Source of the DNA: Solibacillus daqui
GTDB lineage: Bacteria > Bacillota > Bacilli > Bacillales_A > Planococcaceae
Assembly: GCF_028747805.1 (NCBI RefSeq)
Contig: NZ_CP114887.1
Coordinates: forward strand, 2,597,501-2,661,500
Length of the DNA: 64,000 bases
Direction of reading: 5' to 3'
Positions 52,605-60,639 of the stretch are shown here, in pieces; position 1 is the stretch's first letter, and each line of letters starts with the position of its first letter. The notes under the pieces are model-generated. The model was not told the origin of the DNA, searched no databases, and saw only the letters and a list, made by a program, of their open reading frames with translations. A program made the position numbers and the translations under genes.

Positions 52605-52743
52605 CATCCATGTCGCGTAAAATCACCGTTACACCACAGAAAATGAAAGATGATTACGTTCTTTCATGTGAGTTGAATAAGCTCATAATTTATTCAGATA
52701 AGGTAACAATACAATTAATTAGATGAATTTCTAAAGAGGTGTA

Positions 52744-53166
52744 TTGAAAAAAATGAAAAAGATGTTATTCGTTTTTATACTATCCCTTGTTCTTATTACT
52801 CCTATTCAAACAACAATCGTTTCATCATTTGGACCTACTCAGGACTCTGAAGAGCTTAGATTACAAGATATGCTAATGTTAATGCTTACCCCTTATATCG
52901 AAAAAGATTTGACTAACTATTATTATCCGAAGATTATTAAGGATGTTTCACCTCATGTAACTCCGTGGAAAATTGAATTGATTGAAACTAAAAGAAATCA
53001 TTTTCGAGGCTTTGATTTGCAAATTACTTTTGAAATTGAACCAACTGATGGCGGTCATAATATATCATTAGGGAAGGATCGAATGACTTATGAAATATCT
53101 CCTGGACCTGAGGTTAAATTGATAAATCACACGCACCTAAAGACGTATAAATACCCTCCAGAATGA
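52744..53166 (+). CDS. DUF3888-type secreted protein (cassette)
   Basis: About 140 residues. Signal peptide (KKMLFVFILSLVLITPIQTT) without lipobox, then LRLQDMLMLMLTPYIEKDL and a C-terminal beta-rich part as in DUF3888 proteins. AGAGGTG lies 2 nt before the TTG at 52744 and 11 nt before an ATG at 52753, so the start is uncertain. One of few + strand genes of the array. Confidence 0.75.
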   Translation: MKKMKKMLFVFILSLVLITPIQTTIVSSFGPTQDSEELRLQDMLMLMLTPYIEKDLTNYYYPKIIKDVSPHVTPWKIELIETKRNHFRGFDLQITFEIEPTDGGHNISLGKDRMTYEISPGPEVKLINHTHLKTYKYPPE

Positions 53167-53268
53167 TAAATAGGCTTCAACTAACCTGCCTTTTTAGTTC
53201 ACTAAGAAAAAAGAGCTGCATATGCAAGGCACTGACTACCCTTTTTGAGACAAGAATAAAACACCATT

Positions 53269-54108
53269 TTATGCAGCCAATTGACGGTATTGAACCGGCG
53301 ATTGGCTGTTTAGTTTCGTTTGAATACGGATATTGTTATAATAAGTAATGTATTCTTCGACAATCTGTATCACACGTGCGTTCGTTGTGCGATAGATATC
53401 GTCGAGATAGAACGTTTCAGACTTTAGCGTGGAATGAAACGATTCGATTGGGGAATTATCAGCTGGCGTGCCTTTGCGGGACATGCTCATGGTAATTCCT
53501 TTTTCTTTGGCTGCTTTTTGATAAGCATAGGATGTATAAACGGAGCCTTGGTCACTATGCAGAATGCATCCTTCTGGTAGCTTAGGCAATTGATAGAGCG
53601 TATCCAACACAAAATCAGTGTCTTGTTTGATACCAGTAGTTTGTGCCACAATTTCGCCATTGTAGACATCGAGAATACTAGAAAGATACATCATCGATTG
53701 TCCAAAAGGCAAGTACGTAATATCCGTGACTAGCTTCTCCATAGGCTTAGATGCTGTAAAATCGCGTGCTAATAAATTCGGTGCGACGTATGCTGGCTGC
53801 CCGGTACGCTTCCGTTTCTTCACCTTTACTTTACATTGCCAACCATATTTTTGCATAACACGCTGCACAGTCTTCCTACAAACTCCTGGGTACAGATTAG
53901 CAATCTTTCGATAACCATATCGAAATTTATTCTGTTTGCACAAGTCGCCAATCTGCTGATCTCGAATCTCCTTTTGTGTGGATTGATCCACATCCTTTCT
54001 CCAACGATAGTATGACGAGCGACCTACGCCTAAATGACGACAGATTTCACCAATTGGCATAACATCTTTTAATTCTTCAACTAATTGAAGTACTACTTTT
54101 GGCGCCAC
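53269..54108 (-). CDS. IS3-family transposase OrfB
   Basis: 279 residues. HTH-21-like N-terminus (MPIGEICRHLGVGRSSYYRW) and rve integrase core with the DDE residues in TDITYLPF (first D), HSDQGSVYTS (second D) and NSPIESFHSTLKSE (E). Intact. Made mainly as an OrfAB fusion by slippage at A_AAA_AAG upstream of the OrfA stop. Confidence 0.93.
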   Translation of the reverse strand: MAPKVVLQLVEELKDVMPIGEICRHLGVGRSSYYRWRKDVDQSTQKEIRDQQIGDLCKQNKFRYGYRKIANLYPGVCRKTVQRVMQKYGWQCKVKVKKRKRTGQPAYVAPNLLARDFTASKPMEKLVTDITYLPFGQSMMYLSSILDVYNGEIVAQTTGIKQDTDFVLDTLYQLPKLPEGCILHSDQGSVYTSYAYQKAAKEKGITMSMSRKGTPADNSPIESFHSTLKSETFYLDDIYRTTNARVIQIVEEYITYYNNIRIQTKLNSQSPVQYRQLAA

Positions 54109-54410
54109 TTCCCTTCCAATTCCGCGTACTTTTTTAAAACTTCAATCTGTTGTTTCAACTCTAGATTCTCTGCCTGTAGCTTGGCTGTCTCACTTTCAAA
54201 TTCCGGTCCTTTGCCGAAGGCATATTGTTTACCAACTGGTTGTTTAAGACGGTGCATTTCACCATTTCGATACCAATGCATCCATCGCTTCAACTGCGTA
54301 TAGTTTCGAATGTCCAATTCTTCCATTACTTCTTTTACCGGTACGTTAGCCATTCGCATTTCAATTGCCTTCATTTTCACTTCTACTGGATAACTGACTC
54401 TTGTTCCCAT
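54093..54410 (-). CDS. IS3-family transposase OrfA
   Basis: About 105 residues from ATG 54410 (GGAGGTG upstream). Helix-turn-helix plus leucine zipper (LQAENLELKQQIEVLKKYAEL). Near its end the codons TTA AAA AAG form the slippery A_AAA_AAG heptamer (about 54131-54137), which would shift ribosomes into orfB to make the active transposase. It overlaps orfB by 16 nt. Confidence 0.9.
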   Translation of the reverse strand: MGTRVSYPVEVKMKAIEMRMANVPVKEVMEELDIRNYTQLKRWMHWYRNGEMHRLKQPVGKQYAFGKGPEFESETAKLQAENLELKQQIEVLKKYAELEGKWRQK

Positions 54411-54604
54411 AGAAAAACACCTCCACATTGATTATTTCAGGTTTAAGTCCCCGTTATTCAATGAAAGGTGTTTTTATTTGTCTCATGTTATTAGGTCAGT
54501 GCCCAACTCAATGATCTACAAGTAAAGCACCCCGTTAATTTGATAAGAACAGCGATGCTTATTAAACAATCGTGCCCGTTGTTGGGAGGGGATTGCACTA
54601 AACA

Positions 54605-54916
54605 TTACCCTTTCCCAGCCACTGAATACTCAATGTGTTCTAAAATCCAAGGATTATCTCCTTTTTTTGAATACAAGGAAAAATACTCTTCATCTTTCTT
54701 AATAAGGTTCCAAACCATCTCTTCTTGTATCACTATCTTAAATGCTTCCTCTTTGTTTTGATTGTTCGGGTCATATGCCTTAATCCAATATTCTTTGTAG
54801 TCGCTTGAATGACCTTTTTCAATCACAATCAACGTCGAGGTAATAGATGCTTCCCCCACACAGGAGGCAAGCATTAATGTGAAAAGCAAAATGAATAACC
54901 CGAAAAATTTTTTCAT
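54605..54916 (-). CDS. Small lipoprotein, 103 residues (cassette)
   Basis: ATG 54916 with GGAGGAAG upstream. Signal peptide with lipobox LASC (C19). The mature part has EYWIKAYDPNNQNKEEAFKI and VWNLIKKDEEYFSLY, a compact alpha/beta pattern. Followed by a split array element. Confidence 0.72.
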   Translation of the reverse strand: MKKFFGLFILLFTLMLASCVGEASITSTLIVIEKGHSSDYKEYWIKAYDPNNQNKEEAFKIVIQEEMVWNLIKKDEEYFSLYSKKGDNPWILEHIEYSVAGKG

Positions 54917-54952
54917 CAATCTTCCTCCAATGATTAAATAATGCTTTTAGGT

Positions 54953-55026
54953 TTCGACAATCTGGCCCGATTGTTGAACACAAGTTAAACAACGCTATTG
55001 AACTAACCTGCCCCGTTAGTTTAAGT
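54953..55026 (-). repeat. Array element copy: M5-M1
   Basis: M5 (TGGCCCGATTGTTGAACACA) runs into M1 (TTGAACTAACCTGCCCCGTT then AGTTTAAG). Its continuation resembles that beside 43849 and 40294. Confidence 0.85.
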
Positions 55027-55438
55027 ACATTTCTTCACAATCCTTACAATTACATTAACATAAGTATCCAATAAAAAATCATCTAACCTCTAAGGAATAT
55101 ACAGAGGAGAGATGATTTTAATCAATCTTTATTACAAATTATCGATCTTTAATTTAAATAATCAATCTTTATTACAAAGCTACACTTAATGAAATATAAA
55201 AAATACATCCAATATCTCAAAAAAGAATGATTTAATGGATGTATTTTTATATACAAATAAAAAGTTTGATTATAAAGTTTGTTTATATATAATCAAACTC
55301 AAAATATCTAAATATAAGGTCTGGTTTTGTTTTATTATACTATTTACCCTATATTACCTTTACGTTCATGGCTTTTTAGTACGTTTCAACTTTTATTTAG
55401 GAACGTTATTTGAATACAACTTGTATAAATTGTAACTG
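55027..55438. other. Gene-free spacer with two terminators and a short direct repeat
   Basis: Terminator-like hairpins at 55075-55119 (AAAATCATCT/AGATGATTTT) and 55199-55249 (AAATACATCCA/TGGATGTATTT), and a direct repeat AATCAATCTTTATTACAAA (about 55120 and 55161). A + strand frame starting at 55235 lies in the second hairpin and has no ribosome site. Together they end the long sigma/anti-sigma transcript. Confidence 0.6.
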
Positions 55439-56530
55439 TTATTCATTAGACGATTCGACTCTAGAGATTACCCCGCTATACATAGCTTTCCAGCTATCAC
55501 CCTCCTTTTCGGCTCGATATAATTTTAGAGTACCTTTATACAAATGCCCTTCAACATCTTTTGTAAATTCGAAGAAATCGGGTTGTTGTTGTAATTCATC
55601 GAAATCGGTATAAAATACTTCAGTTTTATAAATAGGTAATCCAGAAGGTGTGTGTAAATATTCTTTCGTAGTTAAGTAGGAAACACCTTGAAAATCTAAA
55701 ACTGTTTCTGTTTGAAACTCATCGGGAATTATCTCTAATAAATTCTTTACTGCTAATTCTGGTTTCAAAGATTCTGTAAAATCTAGTATATCCGTTTTAG
55801 AATAAGGGGCGGCATCAATATCATCATGAAGGTTATAAGTTTGAACAATTACTGTATACTTTTCATGATCAATTATAATTTCCGAAACAGCTATAATGTA
55901 TTTATTTTCTTCCATGTTACTATGCGTTTTAGAGTCTGGAATGAGATTCCATTCCCCAACTTTTTCTACTACCTTATGGTTGCCTTCAAGGTTAATTTCA
56001 CCTTTAAAAATTTGTGTGAAGTAAGAATTTTGTTGACTTTGAAAACTTAAAGCTAAAGTGATTTGCTCTGAAGAATAGGGATCTTTGTGTTCACCGCTTT
56101 TTGACCAGTAATTAAAACTAGCTTTACTAAGTTTATACTTTTCTGGATTGTTAATTATTGATAGTTGTAAATTGTTTGTTACTTCATTTGAAAACATTTT
56201 CTGACTTCTTTTGATAGCATTTCCATTAACTATATTATCTAATGAAGCTTTTATATGTTCATTGTCCTCAGTTTCCTTTTCTTCCACTGCAGAGTAATCG
56301 GATTGGGAGTTACTATTAAAGTTTAGAGTATCAAATAACGGTATGCTTAGAATGGTAATTAAAACAATTGTTGAAGCCAATACGATATAATAAACTCCAT
56401 GAAACTTTATTGTTGAACTTTTATTTATTGTTTTACTGCGAATTTTTTGACTTTCTTCTTGAGAAAAATGTACATGTTTATTCAAGTATCCCTGTACCTC
56501 TTCTTTCACATGTTTATCGAATTTGTCCAC
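55439..56530 (-). CDS. Membrane-anchored anti-sigma-like protein (cassette)
   Basis: About 363 residues from the GTG at 56530, preceded by AAAGGAGTG; the extra upstream codons lie inside the sigma gene. Cytoplasmic N-terminus (about 45 residues), one membrane helix (VYYIVLASTIVLITILSI) and an extracytoplasmic domain of about 290 residues with no recognised family. Overlap with the ECF sigma gene indicates a sigma/anti-sigma pair. Confidence 0.75.
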   Translation of the reverse strand: MDKFDKHVKEEVQGYLNKHVHFSQEESQKIRSKTINKSSTIKFHGVYYIVLASTIVLITILSIPLFDTLNFNSNSQSDYSAVEEKETEDNEHIKASLDNIVNGNAIKRSQKMFSNEVTNNLQLSIINNPEKYKLSKASFNYWSKSGEHKDPYSSEQITLALSFQSQQNSYFTQIFKGEINLEGNHKVVEKVGEWNLIPDSKTHSNMEENKYIIAVSEIIIDHEKYTVIVQTYNLHDDIDAAPYSKTDILDFTESLKPELAVKNLLEIIPDEFQTETVLDFQGVSYLTTKEYLHTPSGLPIYKTEVFYTDFDELQQQPDFFEFTKDVEGHLYKGTLKLYRAEKEGDSWKAMYSGVISRVESSNE

Positions 56531-57062
56531 TAGTATCACTCCTTTCCAATCTGTTTTGAAGGATTTTCTTTCCACGAAGTAATCTTGATTTAATCGTATT
56601 AATATTTACGTTGAGGATTTCACTTATTTCAGCCATAGTCATTTGCTGATAATAATATAGGATGATTACCTCTTTATATTTGGTTGGTAGTTTGGCTATT
56701 TGTTCTATCATACTTTTTGAAGTCTGCTCATTAATAAATTGCTCTTCTGCAGAAGGTGCAGTGAAAACAGATGAAATAATCGGTTTATATATCAGCTTTT
56801 TTATATTCCAACGTTTCTTATAATCCTTACATTTATTAATAGTAATTCGAATTAACCAAGTCTTATAGCTACATTCATGTCGGAAGCTAGTTAACTTTTG
56901 ATAACAGGATATAAAGACTTCTTGAATAATATCCTCACATTCAGCCATATCATTTACATATAAGAAAGCTATTCTTTTTAAATCGGTTGCATAGTCCTCC
57001 ATCAGTTGACTTAGTATTTCATCTGATGAAACTTCTGAATAATCTGCTTCAAGATCTATCAC
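56514..57062 (-). CDS. ECF sigma factor (cassette)
   Basis: 182 residues. Region 2 about 15-95 (YVNDMAECEDIIQEVFISCY, HECSYKTWLIRITINKCKDY) and region 4 about 115-175 (LPTKYKEVIILYYYQQMTMA, INTIKSRLLRGKKIL). GTG start with AGGAGGTG 6 nt upstream. Controls the downstream membrane protein or other genes by analogy. Confidence 0.9.
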   Translation of the reverse strand: MIDLEADYSEVSSDEILSQLMEDYATDLKRIAFLYVNDMAECEDIIQEVFISCYQKLTSFRHECSYKTWLIRITINKCKDYKKRWNIKKLIYKPIISSVFTAPSAEEQFINEQTSKSMIEQIAKLPTKYKEVIILYYYQQMTMAEISEILNVNINTIKSRLLRGKKILQNRLERSDTSGQIR

Positions 57063-57140
57063 TCATTGCACCTCCTTTTATTAATTAGACGAGTCTCGAA
57101 TTGATATTGACTCAAAAAGTTTTTAATTTCTATTTCTTCC

Positions 57141-57224
57141 TATTAAACTAACCTGCTGCGTTAAATTTATTTGTCCAATTTTTTAAAAACGTTATTCAAT
57201 TAAATGGTCTGATGTTGAATAATG
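57141..57224 (-). repeat. Array element copy: M1 variant pair
   Basis: ATTAAACTAACCTGCTGCGT then TAAATTT, and TTATTCAATTAAATGGTCTG then ATGTTGAATAATG. It lies behind the gene at 57266 beyond a substituted terminator. Confidence 0.65.
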
Positions 57225-57225
57225 A

Positions 57226-57255
57226 AAAGTCCCCAAAGCGAGATTTGGGGACTTT
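57226..57255 (-). terminator. Terminator of the 123-residue gene
   Basis: AAAGTCCCCAAA pairs perfectly with TTTGGGGACTTT. Confidence 0.88.
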
Positions 57256-57265
57256 ATAATTTCAT

Positions 57266-57637
57266 TTAAATGCTTGTAGCATATTTTTCAATTTGTTTTT
57301 CTTTTTGACCTACTAACCCTGTTTTAGAAAACTTATTGAATTGTTCTTTATCAAGAACTTTTGTTAATTGATTCATAACCATTTCAGTAATCATATCTTT
57401 CATATCACCAGTACCTTGTTCATTCTCTTTTGATTTAGGTAACTTCGTTTCTTTAATCATTACTTTCTCACCGTTTGCTTTCGTCACGTAATGACGTATA
57501 TAGCCGTTTTCTTTTTTGATTTCATATGTTGCCTTGGATTTTTTATTTTTATCTAAAAACAAATCATCGGATAAACGATTAGAGCCATCCTTTTTTATGC
57601 TATTTAGATAACTACTATTTCCTAATTGAATATTCAT
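57266..57637 (-). CDS. Hypothetical protein, 123 residues (cassette)
   Basis: GGAGG lies 6 nt before the ATG. Lys-rich, with a beta-like segment ATYEIKKENGYIRHYVTKAN and a helical C-terminus (DMITEMVMNQLTKVLDKEQF). No membrane segment. Not recognised. Confidence 0.65.
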   Translation of the reverse strand: MNIQLGNSSYLNSIKKDGSNRLSDDLFLDKNKKSKATYEIKKENGYIRHYVTKANGEKVMIKETKLPKSKENEQGTGDMKDMITEMVMNQLTKVLDKEQFNKFSKTGLVGQKEKQIEKYATSI

Positions 57638-57746
57638 ATTAACCTCCGATATGTAACATATTCCCTTTTATATCATCTATTGTTTGTTTATTTAGAGGGG
57701 GAAAGCTCCCAAACCCTCGTTTGGTAACATTGTATAAAAGGCTTTT

Positions 57747-57920
57747 ATTCCACAATATAGCCCGATTGGTGAACACAAGTTAATCAACGCTATTCAACTA
57801 ACCTGCCCCGTTAGTTCAAGAAGAAAAAAGAGCTGCATAAGCAACTCAATGATCTGCCCCCGTTAGTTGAATAAGAACAGAGACGCTTATTCCACAATCG
57901 CGCCCGATTGTGGAATAACG
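57747..57920 (-). repeat. Array element copy: M5-M1-T-M3-M4, the fullest composite
   Basis: All five modules in order; M4 is CTTATTCCACAATCGCGCCC then GATTGTGGAATAACG, where a paired change (CAA->CCA / TTG->TGG) keeps the hairpin perfect. Confidence 0.93.
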
Positions 57921-57967
57921 AAAAATATATCGTTTTACTAGGTGGTTAATTTTCTACTTCTTTATTA

Positions 57968-58504
57968 TTATTCGAGTATTTGTTTATCAACCTCATTCGA
58001 CTGCTGTTCTTCCATTAATGTCCCCGTTCCTAAAAAATCTTTGAACGTACTAGTTGCGGATATTATTTGGATCATTTTATTTTGAGCATTCCAACTAACT
58101 GTTGCACCCAATTGTTCAAAAACTTTAACAGGAATCATTGTCACGCCATTAATCGTCTGAGGACCAGCAGGATAGTTTTTTACAATTCTAAGGCCGTTAC
58201 TTCGTTCAGTTACTATATTTCCATTTCCAAGTTGCGCCCAAATATAAGTATCTCCCTTTTTCGCAGTTAGCGACTTATCTTTTCCATTCCAAGTAACCTT
58301 CGCACCTAATAATTCAAATCCTTCTCGGAAAGGGATGAATGTTGCGCCCTCTTTAATAACAGGAGAATGAGGATATTCTTGGAGCTTTCCATCTATTACA
58401 ACGGATAAATTTTTTGCCGCTGAAACTTTTTCTGCTGAAAGTCCAAAGACAAGTGATACAAATAATAGTAGACTCATAAAATAATTCATTTTGTTCTTCA
58501 TCAT
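57968..58504 (-). CDS. Secreted stalk-domain protein (copper amine oxidase N-terminal-like) (cassette)
   Basis: 178 residues. Signal peptide (MSLLLFVSLVFGLSAEKVSA), then the repeated stalk-type pattern PVIKEGATFIPFREGFELLG and WNGKDKSLTAKKGDTYIW, and again MIPVKVFEQLGATVSWNAQN. Such domains decorate the cell surface. No enzyme domain follows. Confidence 0.8.
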   Translation of the reverse strand: MMKNKMNYFMSLLLFVSLVFGLSAEKVSAAKNLSVVIDGKLQEYPHSPVIKEGATFIPFREGFELLGAKVTWNGKDKSLTAKKGDTYIWAQLGNGNIVTERSNGLRIVKNYPAGPQTINGVTMIPVKVFEQLGATVSWNAQNKMIQIISATSTFKDFLGTGTLMEEQQSNEVDKQILE

Positions 58505-58610
58505 ATTCCCTCTCTTCTAATCCAATAAATTATACCACGTATAAATAACAATTTATGGAATATTAAAATAGAATTCTTTATTTGATACATCTTCAAAGAA
58601 CATATCGAGT

Positions 58611-58690
58611 GTTATTCAACATATAGACCAGATTGTTGAACACAAGTTAAACAACGCTATTGAATTAACCTGCTCCGTTAGTTTAATAAC
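58611..58690 (-). repeat. Array element copy: M5-M1
   Basis: TTATTCAACATATAGACCAG then ATTGTTGAACACAAG (M5), running into TTGAATTAACCTGCTCCGTT (M1). Confidence 0.85.
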
Positions 58691-58724
58691 CATTTATTGT
58701 GAATTGATATACTCGCTACTTTAT

Positions 58725-58964
58725 TCATATTACTTTTTTAATTACTCGAACTAAATATTTCGCAGCAAAGTATGATAAAGGAATACCTAAAATCAAGACA
58801 AGATAGCTCATAAAATGACTATTAAAAAAGTATTTATTTGACAAGTAAGCAGCTAGTTTAAAGTATTGAAGAAAAAGTATTATTACTAATGCTACAAAGC
58901 CTGCTTCTCTCATCATTAATCTATTTTCGTTAACCTTTCCCTTGCCATTCCAATTTCCTTCCAT
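58725..58964 (-). CDS. Small two-helix membrane protein, 79 residues (cassette)
   Basis: ATG 58964 with AAGGGGTG upstream. Two hydrophobic segments (FVALVIILFLQYFKLAAY, FMSYLVLILGIPLSYFAAK) and a basic C-terminus (RVIKKVI). Unknown. Confidence 0.62.
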   Translation of the reverse strand: MEGNWNGKGKVNENRLMMREAGFVALVIILFLQYFKLAAYLSNKYFFNSHFMSYLVLILGIPLSYFAAKYLVRVIKKVI

Positions 58965-58997
58965 AACCAAATCCACCCCTTTTCCATTTGATTCTTC

Positions 58998-59086
58998 TTG
59001 CACTAACCTGCTCCGTTAGTTCAATAAAGTAAAAAAGAGCTGCATTATGCAACTCAACGATCTTCAAGTAAAGCCCCCGTTAGTGA
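58998..59086 (-). repeat. Array element copy: M1-T-M3
   Basis: M1 58998-59026, T with an extra T in GCATTATGC (59031-59056), M3 59060-59086, 4 nt after the DUF2269 stop. Confidence 0.9.
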
Positions 59087-59090
59087 AATT

Positions 59091-59540
59091 TTAAAAAGGT
59101 TTGGCAACCATTAAATACAGAATAAGAATTGGGATTATCGTTGATATTGTTCCAATAACATCCCAAGTTCTAGAGACTTTTTTATAATCAATTTTATTGA
59201 ATTCTTCTCCACTATACTTAATCATTTTTCTTTGCAGAGGTAACAAAAGAGTAATCCATATCACTCCTGTAATTGTAAATAAAGCTAAGGAAACTGTTAA
59301 CCAGTTTATTTCATCAAGAGAATACTTACTTTTTATTGCTAATAATAATCCTGAAATTAGTAAAGTGATAATGCTGGGTAAAGTAAACACATAATCAGCA
59401 ACCATAATATTCTTTGCTGTTTTGTTGATATGTGTTTCATCTCCAGAAAATTCCGCCTTTAGTTTCCAAAAAGCAGCCGTGATAATATTACCAACAAAAA
59501 TAATTGCCGAAATAATATGTAATAGCACTAAAAAAACCAT
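59091..59540 (-). CDS. DUF2269 family membrane protein (cassette)
   Basis: 149 residues, four membrane helices. MVFLVLLHIISAIIFVGN, then AAFWKLKAEF and a middle VADYVFTLPSIITLLISGLL are typical of DUF2269. Start ATG 59540 with GGGGAG 9 nt upstream rather than the ATG at 59564. Conserved His/Arg could bind heme or metal; function unknown. Confidence 0.82.
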   Translation of the reverse strand: MVFLVLLHIISAIIFVGNIITAAFWKLKAEFSGDETHINKTAKNIMVADYVFTLPSIITLLISGLLLAIKSKYSLDEINWLTVSLALFTITGVIWITLLLPLQRKMIKYSGEEFNKIDYKKVSRTWDVIGTISTIIPILILYLMVAKPF

Positions 59541-59656
59541 TTTTATCTTCTCCCCTTTCTCCATACACTAACACATCATATATTCGTTTTTTACTTTCCA
59601 ACTATATTTCTACATTTCCCATTTCGACAGGAACTAAAATAGTCCTCTAATAGTTC

Positions 59657-59751
59657 TACTTAAATTAAATTGCTGCTTTAGTTCAATAATAAAAAAAGAG
59701 CTGCATATGCAACTCAATGATCTTCAAGTAAAGCCCCCGTTAGTTGAATAA
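59657..59751 (-). repeat. Array element copy: M1-T-M3 complete
   Basis: Complete element 11 nt after the stop of the 78-residue membrane protein gene. Confidence 0.9.
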
Positions 59752-59762
59752 GAGTTGAAGTT

Positions 59763-59999
59763 TTACTCTCCTTTTTTCTTTTCCTTTGCTAGAGTAAAGT
59801 ATATTCCTAGAATAACAATGATAATTAAAAAGACATAGGTTACCAAAGGTAAATCATCTGACCACGATAATGTAAGACCCCCTGTTTTCATATGTACAGC
59901 TGCTTCTGAAATAGAAACAGATAATTGATTTAACGCATCTAGAATTAGATAAGTCACTATAGCTTGAACGATAAAAAATATTCCTACTAAACGCTTCAT
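59763..59999 (-). CDS. Small membrane protein, 78 residues (cassette)
   Basis: GAGGTAAGAGG lies before the ATG. Two membrane helices (LVGIFFIVQAIVTYLIL; LVTYVFLIIIVILGIYFTL) separated by about 30 residues, ending in a Lys-rich tail. Unknown. Confidence 0.65.
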   Translation of the reverse strand: MKRLVGIFFIVQAIVTYLILDALNQLSVSISEAAVHMKTGGLTLSWSDDLPLVTYVFLIIIVILGIYFTLAKEKKKGE

Positions 60000-60009
60000 C
60001 CTCTTACCT

Positions 60010-60055
60010 CCCTGTTAGTTCAATAATTCTCAAGTAAAGCCCCCGTTACTTTAAG
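60010..60055 (-). repeat. Array element copy: half M1 plus M3, T deleted
   Basis: CCTGTTAGTTCAATAA followed directly by TTCTCAAGTAAAGCCCCCGT then TACTTTAAG. Module T has been lost between the inner stems. Confidence 0.8.
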
Positions 60056-60126
60056 TATATTATTTTACAAAGTTAAAATTTCTTTTTCCCTTTTACTTAA
60101 ACATGACTCTATTGAAAATCATAAGT

Positions 60127-60639
60127 TTAGTTCCTCACATCTAAAAGTAATTTTATCTCTTTTATTTGTTCTGTGTGTCGTTGTTCATGTAAATATATCT
60201 GTTCAATCCATTGGTCAAGTGGTAATTCACCTAAGGAAGGATGCTTAAATGATTTTTCCGTCAATATCGATTTATCCTCTATTGTATTGAGGAAAGTAAA
60301 AAATTTTTTTCTCGAATCATTTAACAAATCAATAATTGACTGAACTTCAAATGGTTCTACATCTGGTTCAACGATTTCGGGAGCTTTAAACTTTTTCGTT
60401 CGATCCAACATAAGATGAATGTTTTTACGTTCTTTTTGAGTATTGTCAACCTTTTTTAACCCCCATGCAATAGCCTTTATTGTGGCCTGTTCCACTAAAA
60501 CTAAGTGATGACAAACTTGTGCTATACTCCACATATTCATACCAGGTCTACCATTAAATTGATTATAACTTAATGAAGTAATCTCCTTTACTAAGTTATT
60601 TCTCGTTTCATACAGATTGTCATTTACTAAATTACTCAT
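60127..60639 (-). CDS. DinB-like metal-binding protein (cassette)
   Basis: 170 residues, DinB/YfiT four-helix family. Likely metal ligands are H44/H45 (CHHLVLVE) and H151, H155 (YLHEQRHTEQ). GGGAG lies before the ATG. Such proteins are often thiol-dependent transferases for bacillithiol. The specific reaction is unknown. Confidence 0.85.
   Translation of the reverse strand: MSNLVNDNLYETRNNLVKEITSLSYNQFNGRPGMNMWSIAQVCHHLVLVEQATIKAIAWGLKKVDNTQKERKNIHLMLDRTKKFKAPEIVEPDVEPFEVQSIIDLLNDSRKKFFTFLNTIEDKSILTEKSFKHPSLGELPLDQWIEQIYLHEQRHTEQIKEIKLLLDVRN

Larger units (their letters stand above)
53228..54503 (-). mobile_element. IS3-family insertion sequence, 1276 bp
   Basis: Ends GGCACTGAC...GTCAGTGCC form a 9-bp perfect terminal repeat, extended imperfectly over about 37 bp (TGAGACAA, AAAACACC). 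The flanking CAA (53225-53227 and 54504-54506) is a 3-bp target duplication. It carries orfA and orfB with a -1 frameshift signal, so it looks complete. It sits inside module T of an array element. Confidence 0.93.
53175..54590 (-). repeat. Array element copy split by the IS: M1-T // T-M3-M4
   Basis: M1 and the left half of T are at 53175-53227; after the IS the right half of T, M3 (54518-54547) and M4 (54557-54590) resume. Removing the IS and one CAA restores a normal composite element. It belongs to the lipoprotein gene at 54605. Confidence 0.9.

Noticed and set aside
55235-55435. 66-codon + strand frame
   Set aside because: Its ATG lies in the right arm of a terminator hairpin, with no ribosome site and extreme AT content.
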